Origin: Chloroflexota bacterium
GTDB lineage: Bacteria > Chloroflexota > Dehalococcoidia > Lucifugimonadales > UBA3495
DNA length: 64,000 nucleotides
Direction of reading: 5' to 3'
Assembly (NCBI GenBank): GCA_028874075.1
Contig: JAPPLU010000092.1
Coordinates: forward strand, 1 to 64,000
A program made the position numbers and the translations under genes. A model generated the notes under the pieces. That model did not search any database and was not told the origin of the DNA. It was given only the letters and a program-made list of their open reading frames with translations. Below, piece after piece: positions 26,998 to 34,612 of this stretch (position 1 is the stretch's first letter; each line of letters opens with the position of its first letter).

Positions 26998-27084
26998 TTT
27001 TCTACTTTAACGAGGTATTGAGGCCAGCGCATCGTACGCAAGCTTGACGAGCTGGGCATCCCTGCGCCGCCGGCCCGTGAGAAT

Positions 27085-27531
27085 ATGTCCATCAGAGAGA
27101 GACTGGAAGAAGATATCCGAAACGCCATGCGCAGTCGCAGCCAGCAGAGGCTGGAAGCCCTGCGCTTTCTCAAGAGCGCCATCAACCGGGTGGAAATAGA
27201 CCGCCGAGTCACCCTGGACGACGAAGGCATCACTGAAGTAATAGTGCGTCAGGTCAAGGACCGTCGCGACAGCATCCGTATGTTCCAGGAGGGCAACCGC
27301 CAGGACCTGGTCGACAAAGAATCGGCAGACCTAGTAGTGCTGGAGGAGTACATGCCTCCCCAGCTGGACGAGGAAGAACTGCTCGCCCTCATCGAAGAGA
27401 CCATCAGGCAGGTGGGAGCTGAAACCATCCGCGACAAGGGCAAGGTTATGGGACGGCTGATGCCCCAGGTTCAGGGCAAGGCCGATGGTCAACAGGTCAA
27501 TGCCATTGTTACCCGCCTGCTCGAAGGCTAG
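27085..27531 (+). CDS. yqeY: GatB/YqeY domain-containing protein
   Basis: A 148-residue protein matching YqeY, which resembles the C-terminal tRNA-recruiting part of the GatB amidotransferase subunit. It has the family start SIRERLEEDIRNAMRSR, LRFLKSAINRVEID, the central EEYMPPQLDEEEL and the ending KADGQQVNAIVTRLL. Cellular role is not settled. The ATG has only a weak ribosome-binding site; the same frame stays open upstream to 27022 with protein-like sequence but no canonical start codon. It is the first gene after a perfect promoter and lies 76 bases before purQ. Confidence 0.85.
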   Translation: MSIRERLEEDIRNAMRSRSQQRLEALRFLKSAINRVEIDRRVTLDDEGITEVIVRQVKDRRDSIRMFQEGNRQDLVDKESADLVVLEEYMPPQLDEEELLALIEETIRQVGAETIRDKGKVMGRLMPQVQGKADGQQVNAIVTRLLEG

Positions 27532-27607
27532 GAAAAGGCGAGATACTGGATGCGATTTCCCCCTGCCGCCATCGCTCTTCTAACAGCTAAAGGCTGGCCC
27601 TAGCGCC

Positions 27608-28297
27608 GTGCGTTTTGGAATCCTGGTATTCCCCGGCACCTGGAGCGATGCCGATTGCTACTACCAGGTCAAGGACGTCCTTGGACAGGATGCCGACTAC
27701 GTCTGGCACCGCGAAGAGTCCCTGGACGGGTTTGACTGCGTCATTCTTCCGGGCGGATTCTCCTACGGCGACTACCTGCGGGCCGGAGCCATCGCCCGTT
27801 TTTCTCCAGTTATGAACGCGCTGTCCGACTTCGCCTCCGCAGGTGGCCTCGTTGTAGGCATTTGTAACGGCTTCCAGGTCCTCTGCGAAGCGGGCTTGCT
27901 CCCCGGAGTCCTGATGCGCAATGCCCACCTGGAATACCGGTGCCAGTGGACAAACCTGCGTGCCGAGCGCACCGATACCCCGTTTACTACCAGGTGCGGC
28001 CTTCTTCAGAGCTTGCGCATCCCCGTATCCCATGGCGAAGGCAACTACTACGCCGACGCCGATACCTTGGACCGGTTGGAGCGCAACGGCCAGGTGCTCT
28101 TCCGCTACTGCGACGATGCGGGGCGGATAGCTGAGACTTGCAACCCAAACGGTTCTGCCCGAAATATCGCCGGCATCATTAACGAAAGGGGCAACGTCCT
28201 CGGGATGATGCCCCACCCGGAGCGCAGCTGCGAGCCTCTGCTGGGCAGCGACGACGGCAACCTGATTTTCCTTTCCGTTATCGACAGTTTCCGTTAA
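27608..28297 (+). CDS. purQ: Phosphoribosylformylglycinamidine synthase, glutaminase subunit PurQ
   Basis: Supplies ammonia from glutamine for the fourth step of purine synthesis (FGAR to FGAM) in complex with PurL and PurS. Class I glutamine amidotransferase: nucleophile Cys86 in GICNGFQVL, and the His/Glu of the triad in MMPHPERS near residue 208. The PGGFSYGDYLRAGAIA loop is diagnostic for PurQ. The 229-residue length is normal. The start is GTG. purL lies two genes downstream with argC between; no purS is visible. Confidence 0.93.
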   Translation: MRFGILVFPGTWSDADCYYQVKDVLGQDADYVWHREESLDGFDCVILPGGFSYGDYLRAGAIARFSPVMNALSDFASAGGLVVGICNGFQVLCEAGLLPGVLMRNAHLEYRCQWTNLRAERTDTPFTTRCGLLQSLRIPVSHGEGNYYADADTLDRLERNGQVLFRYCDDAGRIAETCNPNGSARNIAGIINERGNVLGMMPHPERSCEPLLGSDDGNLIFLSVIDSFR

Positions 28298-28302
28298 ACG
28301 GC

Positions 28303-28346
28303 GGCCCCACAACTGGGATGAAGGGGCCTTCCTGAACCGCGGCCCC
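28303..28346 (+). promoter_or_regulatory. Competing hairpins between purQ and argC
   Basis: GGCCCC at 28303-28308 can pair with GGGGCC at 28323-28328, which can instead pair with GGCCCC at 28341-28346. The two stems exclude each other, a geometry seen in attenuators. The stems are short and no U-run follows, so this is only a candidate. Confidence 0.3.
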
Positions 28347-28445
28347 GTAACGCTAACAGGGTTTATTCCAGCATTGCGCCTCCAGCAGCATAAGCATTAA
28401 ACTTGGGTTTTCCCATTACCATCCAGACCAGTTCAGAGGCCGAGA

Positions 28446-29402
28446 ATGCTTCCCAAAGTTTTCATCGACGGGCACACCGGAACTACGGGCCTGCGCATTC
28501 ACCAGTGGATGGCCGGCCGCGAAGACATAGAGCTTTTGACGCTGCCGGAGGAGTTGCGCCGGAATCCGGAGGAACGCCGGGGTCAGGTACTGGAGGCGGA
28601 CGTAGCCGTCCTCTGCCTTCCGGACGACGCCGCCGAGGAGGTTGCCGGCTGGGTGGAAGGCACCGATACGCGACTGATCGACGCCAGTACGGCCCACCGG
28701 GTGGCGGAGGGCTGGACATACGGACTGCCAGAACTCCAGCCGGACCAGAGGGAGGCCATTCACAGTGCCAAGTTGGTGTCCAATCCCGGTTGTTACCCCA
28801 CCGGCTTTACCTTGCTGGTCCGGCCTCTGGTTGACGCGGGCCTGTTGCCCGAAGATGCGCCCATCTCCATCAACGCGCTTTCCGGCTACTCCGGTGGCGG
28901 CAATTCGCTGATTAGCAAGTGGGAAGACTCGGAAAACGGGCTGGACCGTCTTCCCTACGAAGCTCCCTATTCCCTTTACCAGCGCCACAAGCATATTCCG
29001 GAAATGATGATGTACGCCCAGGTTACGTCCGAACCTCAGTTCGTTCCGGCCGTGGGACCTTTCCGGTGCGGTATGCGGGTGCAGGTGCCGCTCCACGCTG
29101 CCATGCTGAGCCCGGGGACCACAGGCGAACGGGTGTGGGAGACTTTGTATGACCGCTACCAGGGTGAGCAGTTCGTTCACGTAGCCCACCTGCCCGAACC
29201 CGGCGCCCATAATGAGCGCAGTTACAACCCCGAAGCCTGCAACGACAGCAACCGGATTCAACTGCACGTAGTCCCCCATCCCTCGGGCCACGTCCTGCTG
29301 GTCGCCCTGCTAGACAACCTGGGCAAGGGCGCCTGCGGAGCGGCGATCCAGAATCTGAACGTAATGCTGGGCTTCGACGAAGGCGCGGGTCTGCCCGGCT
29401 AA
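28446..29402 (+). CDS. argC: N-acetyl-gamma-glutamyl-phosphate reductase
   Basis: NADPH-dependent reduction of N-acetylglutamyl phosphate to the semialdehyde in arginine synthesis. At 318 residues it is the shorter AGPR type (ArgC type 2). It begins VFIDGHTGTTGLRI, has the nucleophile Cys in SNPGCYPTGF (about residue 117), NALSGYSGGG, and the histidine-containing HKHIPEM. GAGG lies about 7 bases before the ATG. It is unusual to find it between purQ and purL; the other arg genes are not in this window. Confidence 0.9.
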   Translation: MLPKVFIDGHTGTTGLRIHQWMAGREDIELLTLPEELRRNPEERRGQVLEADVAVLCLPDDAAEEVAGWVEGTDTRLIDASTAHRVAEGWTYGLPELQPDQREAIHSAKLVSNPGCYPTGFTLLVRPLVDAGLLPEDAPISINALSGYSGGGNSLISKWEDSENGLDRLPYEAPYSLYQRHKHIPEMMMYAQVTSEPQFVPAVGPFRCGMRVQVPLHAAMLSPGTTGERVWETLYDRYQGEQFVHVAHLPEPGAHNERSYNPEACNDSNRIQLHVVPHPSGHVLLVALLDNLGKGACGAAIQNLNVMLGFDEGAGLPG

Positions 29403-29542
29403 GCTGACTAGGGAAAACTACGTGGGGGCCTCCCAATGCAGGTAGCAGGGGACGCTAACATGAGCCGCCTTGATGCACCCATTTTGTTAACCGGAGTTTC
29501 GCCAGATACTGGCCAGCCGGAATTCAATCGAACCTATGCTCT

Positions 29543-31762
29543 ATGCCCGTAACCAAAGAAATCCTTGACGAAATTGCCCTGAGTCAGGCCGAATACGGCA
29601 TGATTGTCGACCGCCTGGACCGGGAACCCAATCCCGTTGAACTGGGAATGTTCGGCGCGCTCTGGAGCGAGCACTGCGGCTACAAGCATTCCCGCCCGCT
29701 GCTTCGCCTCTTCCCCAGCCGCTCACCCCGGGTCCTTTCCCAGTCGGGCGCGGAAAACGCCGGGGCGGTGGACATCGGCGACGGCCTGGCCGTGGTGTTC
29801 AAGGTCGAGTCCCACAACCACCCGTCGGCGGTAGAACCCCTGCAGGGGGCCGCCACCGGAGTTGGCGGCATCGTCCGGGACATATTGGCTATGGGCGCCA
29901 GGCCCATTGCCCTGCTCAATTCTCTGCGTTTCGGCCCCCTCGACTCGGCACAAAACCGTCACCTCTTTCGGGGTGTGGTAGAAGGCATTTCCTGGTACGG
30001 AAACTGCATCGGCGTACCCGACGTGGCCGGCGAAATATACTTTGACGACTCCTATTCCCAGAATCCTCTGGTTAACGCTATGTGCGTGGGGGTCGTATCC
30101 ACCGACAAGCTGGCCTCCGCCGCGGCGGGGCAGTCTGGCAGTGTCCTGTTGCTGGTGGGCGCGGACACAGGCCGGGACGGCATCCACGGTGCCTCGGGGC
30201 TGGCTTCCCGTACTTTTGAGGAAGAGCAGGAACTGCGCCCCACGGTTCAAGTAGGCAACCCTTTCCTGGAAAAGGTGTTGATCGAGTCCTGTCTTGAAGC
30301 TCTGGAGACGGGCTGCGTTACCGGCATTCAGGACCTGGGCGCCGCCGGCCTGACCAGCGCTGCCATAGAGTCCGCTTACCGAGGCGGCCGTGGCATCATA
30401 CTCGATCTGTCCCGCGTACACCGCCGTGAGCCCGGTATGACCGGCTACGAGGTTATGCTCTCCGAGTCCCAGGAACGTATGCTGCTGGTTACTCCCCCGG
30501 AAAACGTGGAGACGGTCAGGAAGGTTTTCCAGAAGTGGGACGTACCCTGCAATGAAATTGGGCAAGTCATCCGCCAGCCCCAGGCCCACATCGTGGACGG
30601 CGAAGAGAGCGTTGCCCAACTGCCCATAGAACAGCTGACCGAAGCGCCCAGGTACCGGCTGAAGGGCGCTCCTTCCAGTGAACAGCTTGAACGGCAGCAG
30701 CTTTCACTAGGCGATGTCCCCCTGCCCTCCCAGGGCGTTCCCGACACGCTCCTTCAACTCCTGGCATCACCCAACATCGCCAGCAAACGCTCGGTCTACC
30801 AGCAGTACGACCACCAGGTCCAGACCAACACCGTCGTGGGGCCGGGTAGCGACGCTGCCGTCCTGCGCATCAAGGGCTCCAACAAGGCCATTGCCCTGAG
30901 CATTGACTGCAACAGTCGCTACTGTTTCCTGGACCCCTACCGGGGTGGACAGATCGTGGTGGCCGAGGTGTGTCGCAACCTCTCCAGCACAGGTGCCGAA
31001 CCCCTGGCGCTGACCGACTGCCTGAATTTTGGCAACCCGGAACGGCCTGAGATCTATTACCAGCTGGAGTGGTGCGTTCGGGGAATGGCCCACGCCTGCC
31101 GCTTTCTGGGGGTACCGGTGGTCAGCGGCAACGTCAGCCTGTATAACGAGTCCCAGGGTCAGGCCATCTATCCTACACCCATAGTGGGCGGCCTGGGCCT
31201 TCTGGAAGACGTAAATGCCCGCGTTCCGTCTGCATTCCCGGAGGAAGGACTCGCCGTGTATCTACTTGGTCAATCTTCCCTCCGACCCCGTGCTTCCGAT
31301 CTGGCGGGAAGTGAGATTTTGCAGGTGACGCACCAGCGCGTTGCCGGGCGCCCCTCAATTTCCCTTCCCCTGGAGCAGCGAGTCCAGGCCCTGTGCCGAC
31401 AGGCCATAGCACAGGAACTGATACTGTCCGCCCACGACTGCTCGGAGGGCGGACTGGCAGTTGCCCTTGCCGAGTGCGCGATTCCTACTGGCGTGGGCTT
31501 CCTCGGTACGACCGTCCTCAGCAGATTGGCCCGCCGGTGGGATTGCGTCCTGTTTGGAGAGAGACAATCCCGCATTGCTGTTACTCTTCGCTGGGAGGAT
31601 GCGGCAAAATTAGGATTTATTGCTGCCGAAATGGACGTGCCAGTATTGGAAGTCGGGCATACCGGGGGCAACCGGTTCCGCCTGGGAAGGTATGCCGATC
31701 TGCTCCTGTCAGAAGTCGCCGACGCTTGGGAAGGGGGACTGGACCGTGCTCTGGTGAGCTAG
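29543..31762 (+). CDS. purL: Phosphoribosylformylglycinamidine synthase subunit PurL
   Basis: ATP-dependent synthetase subunit (739 residues), the small PurL that needs PurQ and PurS as partners. It has two AIRS-like halves: the N-terminal half with CGYKHSRPLL, FKVESHNHPSAVEP, GVGGIVRDI and DLGAAGLTSA, and the C-terminal half beginning near residue 420 with YDHQVQTNTV and including SGNVSLYNES and HDCSEGGLAVALAE. The ATG at 29543 has no clear Shine-Dalgarno but gives the usual family start. It is followed by a strong hairpin terminator. PurS is missing nearby. Confidence 0.93.
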   Translation: MPVTKEILDEIALSQAEYGMIVDRLDREPNPVELGMFGALWSEHCGYKHSRPLLRLFPSRSPRVLSQSGAENAGAVDIGDGLAVVFKVESHNHPSAVEPLQGAATGVGGIVRDILAMGARPIALLNSLRFGPLDSAQNRHLFRGVVEGISWYGNCIGVPDVAGEIYFDDSYSQNPLVNAMCVGVVSTDKLASAAAGQSGSVLLLVGADTGRDGIHGASGLASRTFEEEQELRPTVQVGNPFLEKVLIESCLEALETGCVTGIQDLGAAGLTSAAIESAYRGGRGIILDLSRVHRREPGMTGYEVMLSESQERMLLVTPPENVETVRKVFQKWDVPCNEIGQVIRQPQAHIVDGEESVAQLPIEQLTEAPRYRLKGAPSSEQLERQQLSLGDVPLPSQGVPDTLLQLLASPNIASKRSVYQQYDHQVQTNTVVGPGSDAAVLRIKGSNKAIALSIDCNSRYCFLDPYRGGQIVVAEVCRNLSSTGAEPLALTDCLNFGNPERPEIYYQLEWCVRGMAHACRFLGVPVVSGNVSLYNESQGQAIYPTPIVGGLGLLEDVNARVPSAFPEEGLAVYLLGQSSLRPRASDLAGSEILQVTHQRVAGRPSISLPLEQRVQALCRQAIAQELILSAHDCSEGGLAVALAECAIPTGVGFLGTTVLSRLARRWDCVLFGERQSRIAVTLRWEDAAKLGFIAAEMDVPVLEVGHTGGNRFRLGRYADLLLSEVADAWEGGLDRALVS

Positions 31763-31809
31763 CTGTGACCTGTTCCCACCGTCAATTGCAGCCTGCCTGA
31801 TCAATCAAA

Positions 31810-31833
31810 GAGGGCGACCCAACAGTCGCCCTC
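31810..31833. terminator. Hairpin terminator after purL
   Basis: Perfect 9-bp stem GAGGGCGAC / GTCGCCCTC with a 6-base loop, followed by AATCCTTTG. It lies 48 bases after the purL stop and before the end of the convergent gene at 31876, so it may serve both. Confidence 0.7.
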
Positions 31834-31875
31834 AATCCTTTGCCCACTGTTTTTGGACGTATCAGTCCTGATCGG

Positions 31876-33288
31876 TCAGGGCAATACCTCCAGGTACCCA
31901 ATTTCAAACTCCACAACCTCAGCTGATCCGCTCGCTCCACCACCGTGGTGGTCGCCGGAAGCGCCTGCCCCACCATGATGATCGGAGGGCACAGCGGCAG
32001 CCGCATCGGGCCCAGTGCCGTGGTGGCCGACGGTCGCCTGTTGCGAGGGACCGGTATCGTGGTGACCCGCCGCAGGCCCATCCCCATCCTCGGCCTTGGC
32101 TTCTTCGTGGACCGTTACGGACATTTCCACTGGTTGCCCGTTGTGCTGGTAGGGTTGGCCCTCGTTGTTCAATAGTGAGACCGTAAAGGTGTGCATCCCC
32201 TCGCCCTGGGCCGGCACTTGCAGCCAGGGCGCATAGAGCCGGTTGAAGACTTCGCCGTTGATTGACAGCTGGGCGTATCCCGCACCGGCCTCATGGCCTT
32301 GTGCAATCGATTGGGAAAATGTAAACCCGGTAGGCTCGACCTGCAGGTTGTACCCACCCAACAAGTCCTCGTGAACGTCCATCCTTAGAGACATAGGCGC
32401 CTCGGCCTCAACGGGACCCGTCGTGGATGCCGTATCCTGGTGGCTCATTGGCATAATTTCAGGAATGGTTACCGTGACGGAAGCTTCCAGTAAATCTCCT
32501 TGCCAGGTCAGTTCACTGTGGTCGTTGCTGTTTAGATTGACCTTGATTTCCCGGGTGCCAGGTTCCAAGGCCGGTATGTAGTGATAATTGCCGTAGACCC
32601 GACTCAGCTTCACTCCATCGGCATAAATGTGGGCGTGGCCCGCCCCATCGCTGTTGACCTCGTTCACTTTCTCAGGGGCCCAGCGCCAGCCTACCGTGTT
32701 AATCGCAACGTGGACTCCTCCGTCCTCGGCCACCTCCGCGGAAATGCCCATGCTTACCGGCAACGCCGATTCCGCCGGGCCGTGGCCTACGCTCGCTCCG
32801 GATCCCATCGCGGCCGCATCGTGGCCGCCTCCGGCATTGTTCATATTGGACATGGAAGCTTCAGCGACGTTGCTACCCTGGTCCATTCCCGCCGCCATTC
32901 CATTCGTCGGCTCGGCCACCCCGTGGAAATTGATGCGGAAGCGACCGGTAGCGTTAGCCACAAACTGGAACTGGGTTACTTCTCCCACTACTGTTTCTTG
33001 TTGCAGGTCATAGCCGTGGATGTGGAAGCTGCCGGGTCGGTCGGTCTCCAGGTTCAGGGTAACGTTGTGGCCCTGTTTCACCTGGATGGTCTCGGGGGTC
33101 ATAACGTCGTTGACAAAACTCACCGCCACCACCGACTCAGGGCCGACTTGGGAAGGTTCCTTTTCAATGGCGGCAGAGGGCTCACCTGGCGCCGCCGGGG
33201 CGCTGGCACCGCAGGCTGCCGCCAGCAAAAAGGTGGGAACCAGCAAGGCCAGCAAAAAGAAGAACTTGCACTTCACGTATAAACGCAT
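31876..33288 (-). CDS. Lipoprotein with split cupredoxin-like domain, two repeats and His-rich tail
   Basis: Exported 470-residue lipoprotein (lipobox LAAAC, Cys26). A cupredoxin-like domain starts near residue 50 with a Met-containing first strand, then SFHIHGYDL and the ATGRFRINFHG strand. Two related repeats of about 95 residues follow, with GHAHIYADG...RVYGNYH and GYAQLSINGEVFNRLY as the matching cores. Then comes a His/Gly-rich tract (several HHGG units), and finally EIGYLEVLP, which looks like the last cupredoxin strand. The type 1 copper Cys is not visible. Likely binds a metal such as copper outside the cell. The ATG at 33288 has AGGAG upstream and is preferred over a start 63 bases earlier. 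Confidence 0.65.
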   Translation of the reverse strand: MRLYVKCKFFFLLALLVPTFLLAAACGASAPAAPGEPSAAIEKEPSQVGPESVVAVSFVNDVMTPETIQVKQGHNVTLNLETDRPGSFHIHGYDLQQETVVGEVTQFQFVANATGRFRINFHGVAEPTNGMAAGMDQGSNVAEASMSNMNNAGGGHDAAAMGSGASVGHGPAESALPVSMGISAEVAEDGGVHVAINTVGWRWAPEKVNEVNSDGAGHAHIYADGVKLSRVYGNYHYIPALEPGTREIKVNLNSNDHSELTWQGDLLEASVTVTIPEIMPMSHQDTASTTGPVEAEAPMSLRMDVHEDLLGGYNLQVEPTGFTFSQSIAQGHEAGAGYAQLSINGEVFNRLYAPWLQVPAQGEGMHTFTVSLLNNEGQPYQHNGQPVEMSVTVHEEAKAEDGDGPAAGHHDTGPSQQATVGHHGTGPDAAAAVPSDHHGGAGASGDHHGGGASGSAEVVEFEIGYLEVLP

Positions 33289-33426
33289 GATAACTCCTGA
33301 AAGCGCTAACAAAATTGCACTCACGGAACAGCAGCCCGCCAGGGGCCGCAACCCGGCTAAGTTGGACTCGGATTCAGTGGAAAACCCGAGGTTTGGCCTT
33401 AGGATAAGGCCAACGGATTCAGGGAG

Positions 33427-33846
33427 TTATGCGGTAGGGGGCTTGATAGGGGGTGCTACATTTGCGCCTGTACGGGGAAGTTCGGCGCCAACGTAGGCCG
33501 CCAGAAGCGGAGGGTCTCCAGGGTCCGGGAAGATCAAGGAGTCGGTGGAAGGACCGGTGGGAGTTGAAATGGGCCCATAGCCGGCGCCGTCAAAGGCCGA
33601 GAAATAAGCAACACCCTCGGGGACGCTGCGGCTGGCCCAATAGTCCGTCGCCGGCATGTGACCGTGATCTTCTCTGGTTTCGTATATGTGGACGTGAAAG
33701 CCCGTATCTCCAGGCCCCCCGCCAAAATAGACGTGGCCATGGTTATGCTGCCACTCCGCGTAGTGGTGATCCAGCAATGGTCCCACCACGGGAAGGAGCA
33801 GAGCATACAGTGCAATGACTATTGCGGGTCTAAGCAACTGCGACAT
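33427..33846 (-). CDS. Small His-rich membrane-anchored protein
   Basis: Unrecognised protein of 139 residues. An N-terminal hydrophobic segment (about 5-25) is an uncleaved anchor or signal. It is followed by clustered histidines (DHHYAEWQHNHGHVYFGGG, FHVHIYETREDHGH) and a Pro-rich tail. Such His spacing suggests metal binding outside the membrane. It lies between the YtkA-like and cupredoxin-like genes on the same strand (65 and 138 bases), so they may form a metal-handling cluster. Confidence 0.55.
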   Translation of the reverse strand: MSQLLRPAIVIALYALLLPVVGPLLDHHYAEWQHNHGHVYFGGGPGDTGFHVHIYETREDHGHMPATDYWASRSVPEGVAYFSAFDGAGYGPISTPTGPSTDSLIFPDPGDPPLLAAYVGAELPRTGANVAPPIKPPTA

Positions 33847-33911
33847 ATAGCTATGGCTGCGATCTGGTCACTTCCGCGAGTCTGCAAAGCCCGACTCACT
33901 GGATGTCACCG

Positions 33912-34472
33912 CTAGGCAGTGGCCCGCCGCCGCCGCATTCCGGCCCTTATCCGGTCAAAGGTCCAGACGCCCACGGCAATAACTGCCACTACAATAGCCG
34001 CCACCAGGATCAGGTTGATTGGCTGGCCCGCACGGACCTCCATGGGAACCTGGATGGTCTCATCACCCAGTTCGGTAATCACGTTGATTGTCACCTGCCA
34101 CGGCCCCGGAACACTGAATGGCAGCGTGGTCTCAAAAAACTGGGGAAGTACATCGTTATCGGCGACTATGGGACCGAACCTGTTGGCCGTTTCGGGCCCT
34201 GCCGCTGAAATATTTACCTCAGCCTCGGTAAGGGTCTCCTCCGATTCCAGGGCAACCACTCTCAGGCTCAGGTGCGTACTGTTGACGATGGCTCGGGCCG
34301 GCAGGATTGAGACCTCGAACCGGTAGGGCCCCTGTTCCTGGATAGCGATGAGGGTCGCTTTGCCGTTGGCCTGCGCAATACCGGTGTCCGGTGAAGCAAT
34401 GCCCAGGAGCGCGACGGAGAGCAGCGCAAGAAGCCACGGTATTAGTCTTCTGCCGTTGGATGGGAGCCGCAA
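33912..34472 (-). CDS. Membrane-anchored YtkA-like protein
   Basis: A 186-residue protein with a signal-like N-terminus (10-34, ending near IAQANG), a beta-rich outer domain, a membrane helix at about 152-172 (NLILVAAIVVAVIAVGVW) and a basic C-terminal tail (RRRRA). The outer domain has the pattern of YtkA/FixH-like domains: GPYRFEVSILPA, LTEAEVNISA, then PFSVPGPWQVTINV. Those domains are often near copper-delivery or cytochrome oxidase genes. Here it is the first gene of the three-gene His-rich/cupredoxin cluster. Topology is likely N-out with a short cytoplasmic tail. Confidence 0.6.
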   Translation of the reverse strand: MRLPSNGRRLIPWLLALLSVALLGIASPDTGIAQANGKATLIAIQEQGPYRFEVSILPARAIVNSTHLSLRVVALESEETLTEAEVNISAAGPETANRFGPIVADNDVLPQFFETTLPFSVPGPWQVTINVITELGDETIQVPMEVRAGQPINLILVAAIVVAVIAVGVWTFDRIRAGMRRRRATA

Positions 34473-34612
34473 ATTATAATTCCGAATAGTGCAGGAGTCG
34501 AATTATCTTAACACGCCCTCAATTCAGTAACAATGCCGTATCTGAAATCTGCTGGCCTGCTCCAGCCTGCTACGCGGGAATTTCCCATCGGTTTGCAACC
34601 TGTCCGCAGCCG

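Noticed and set aside
27019..27021. TGA upstream of yqeY as a second selenocysteine codon
   Set aside because: Upstream of it the frame has no start codon and runs into the promoter, so it is an ordinary stop.
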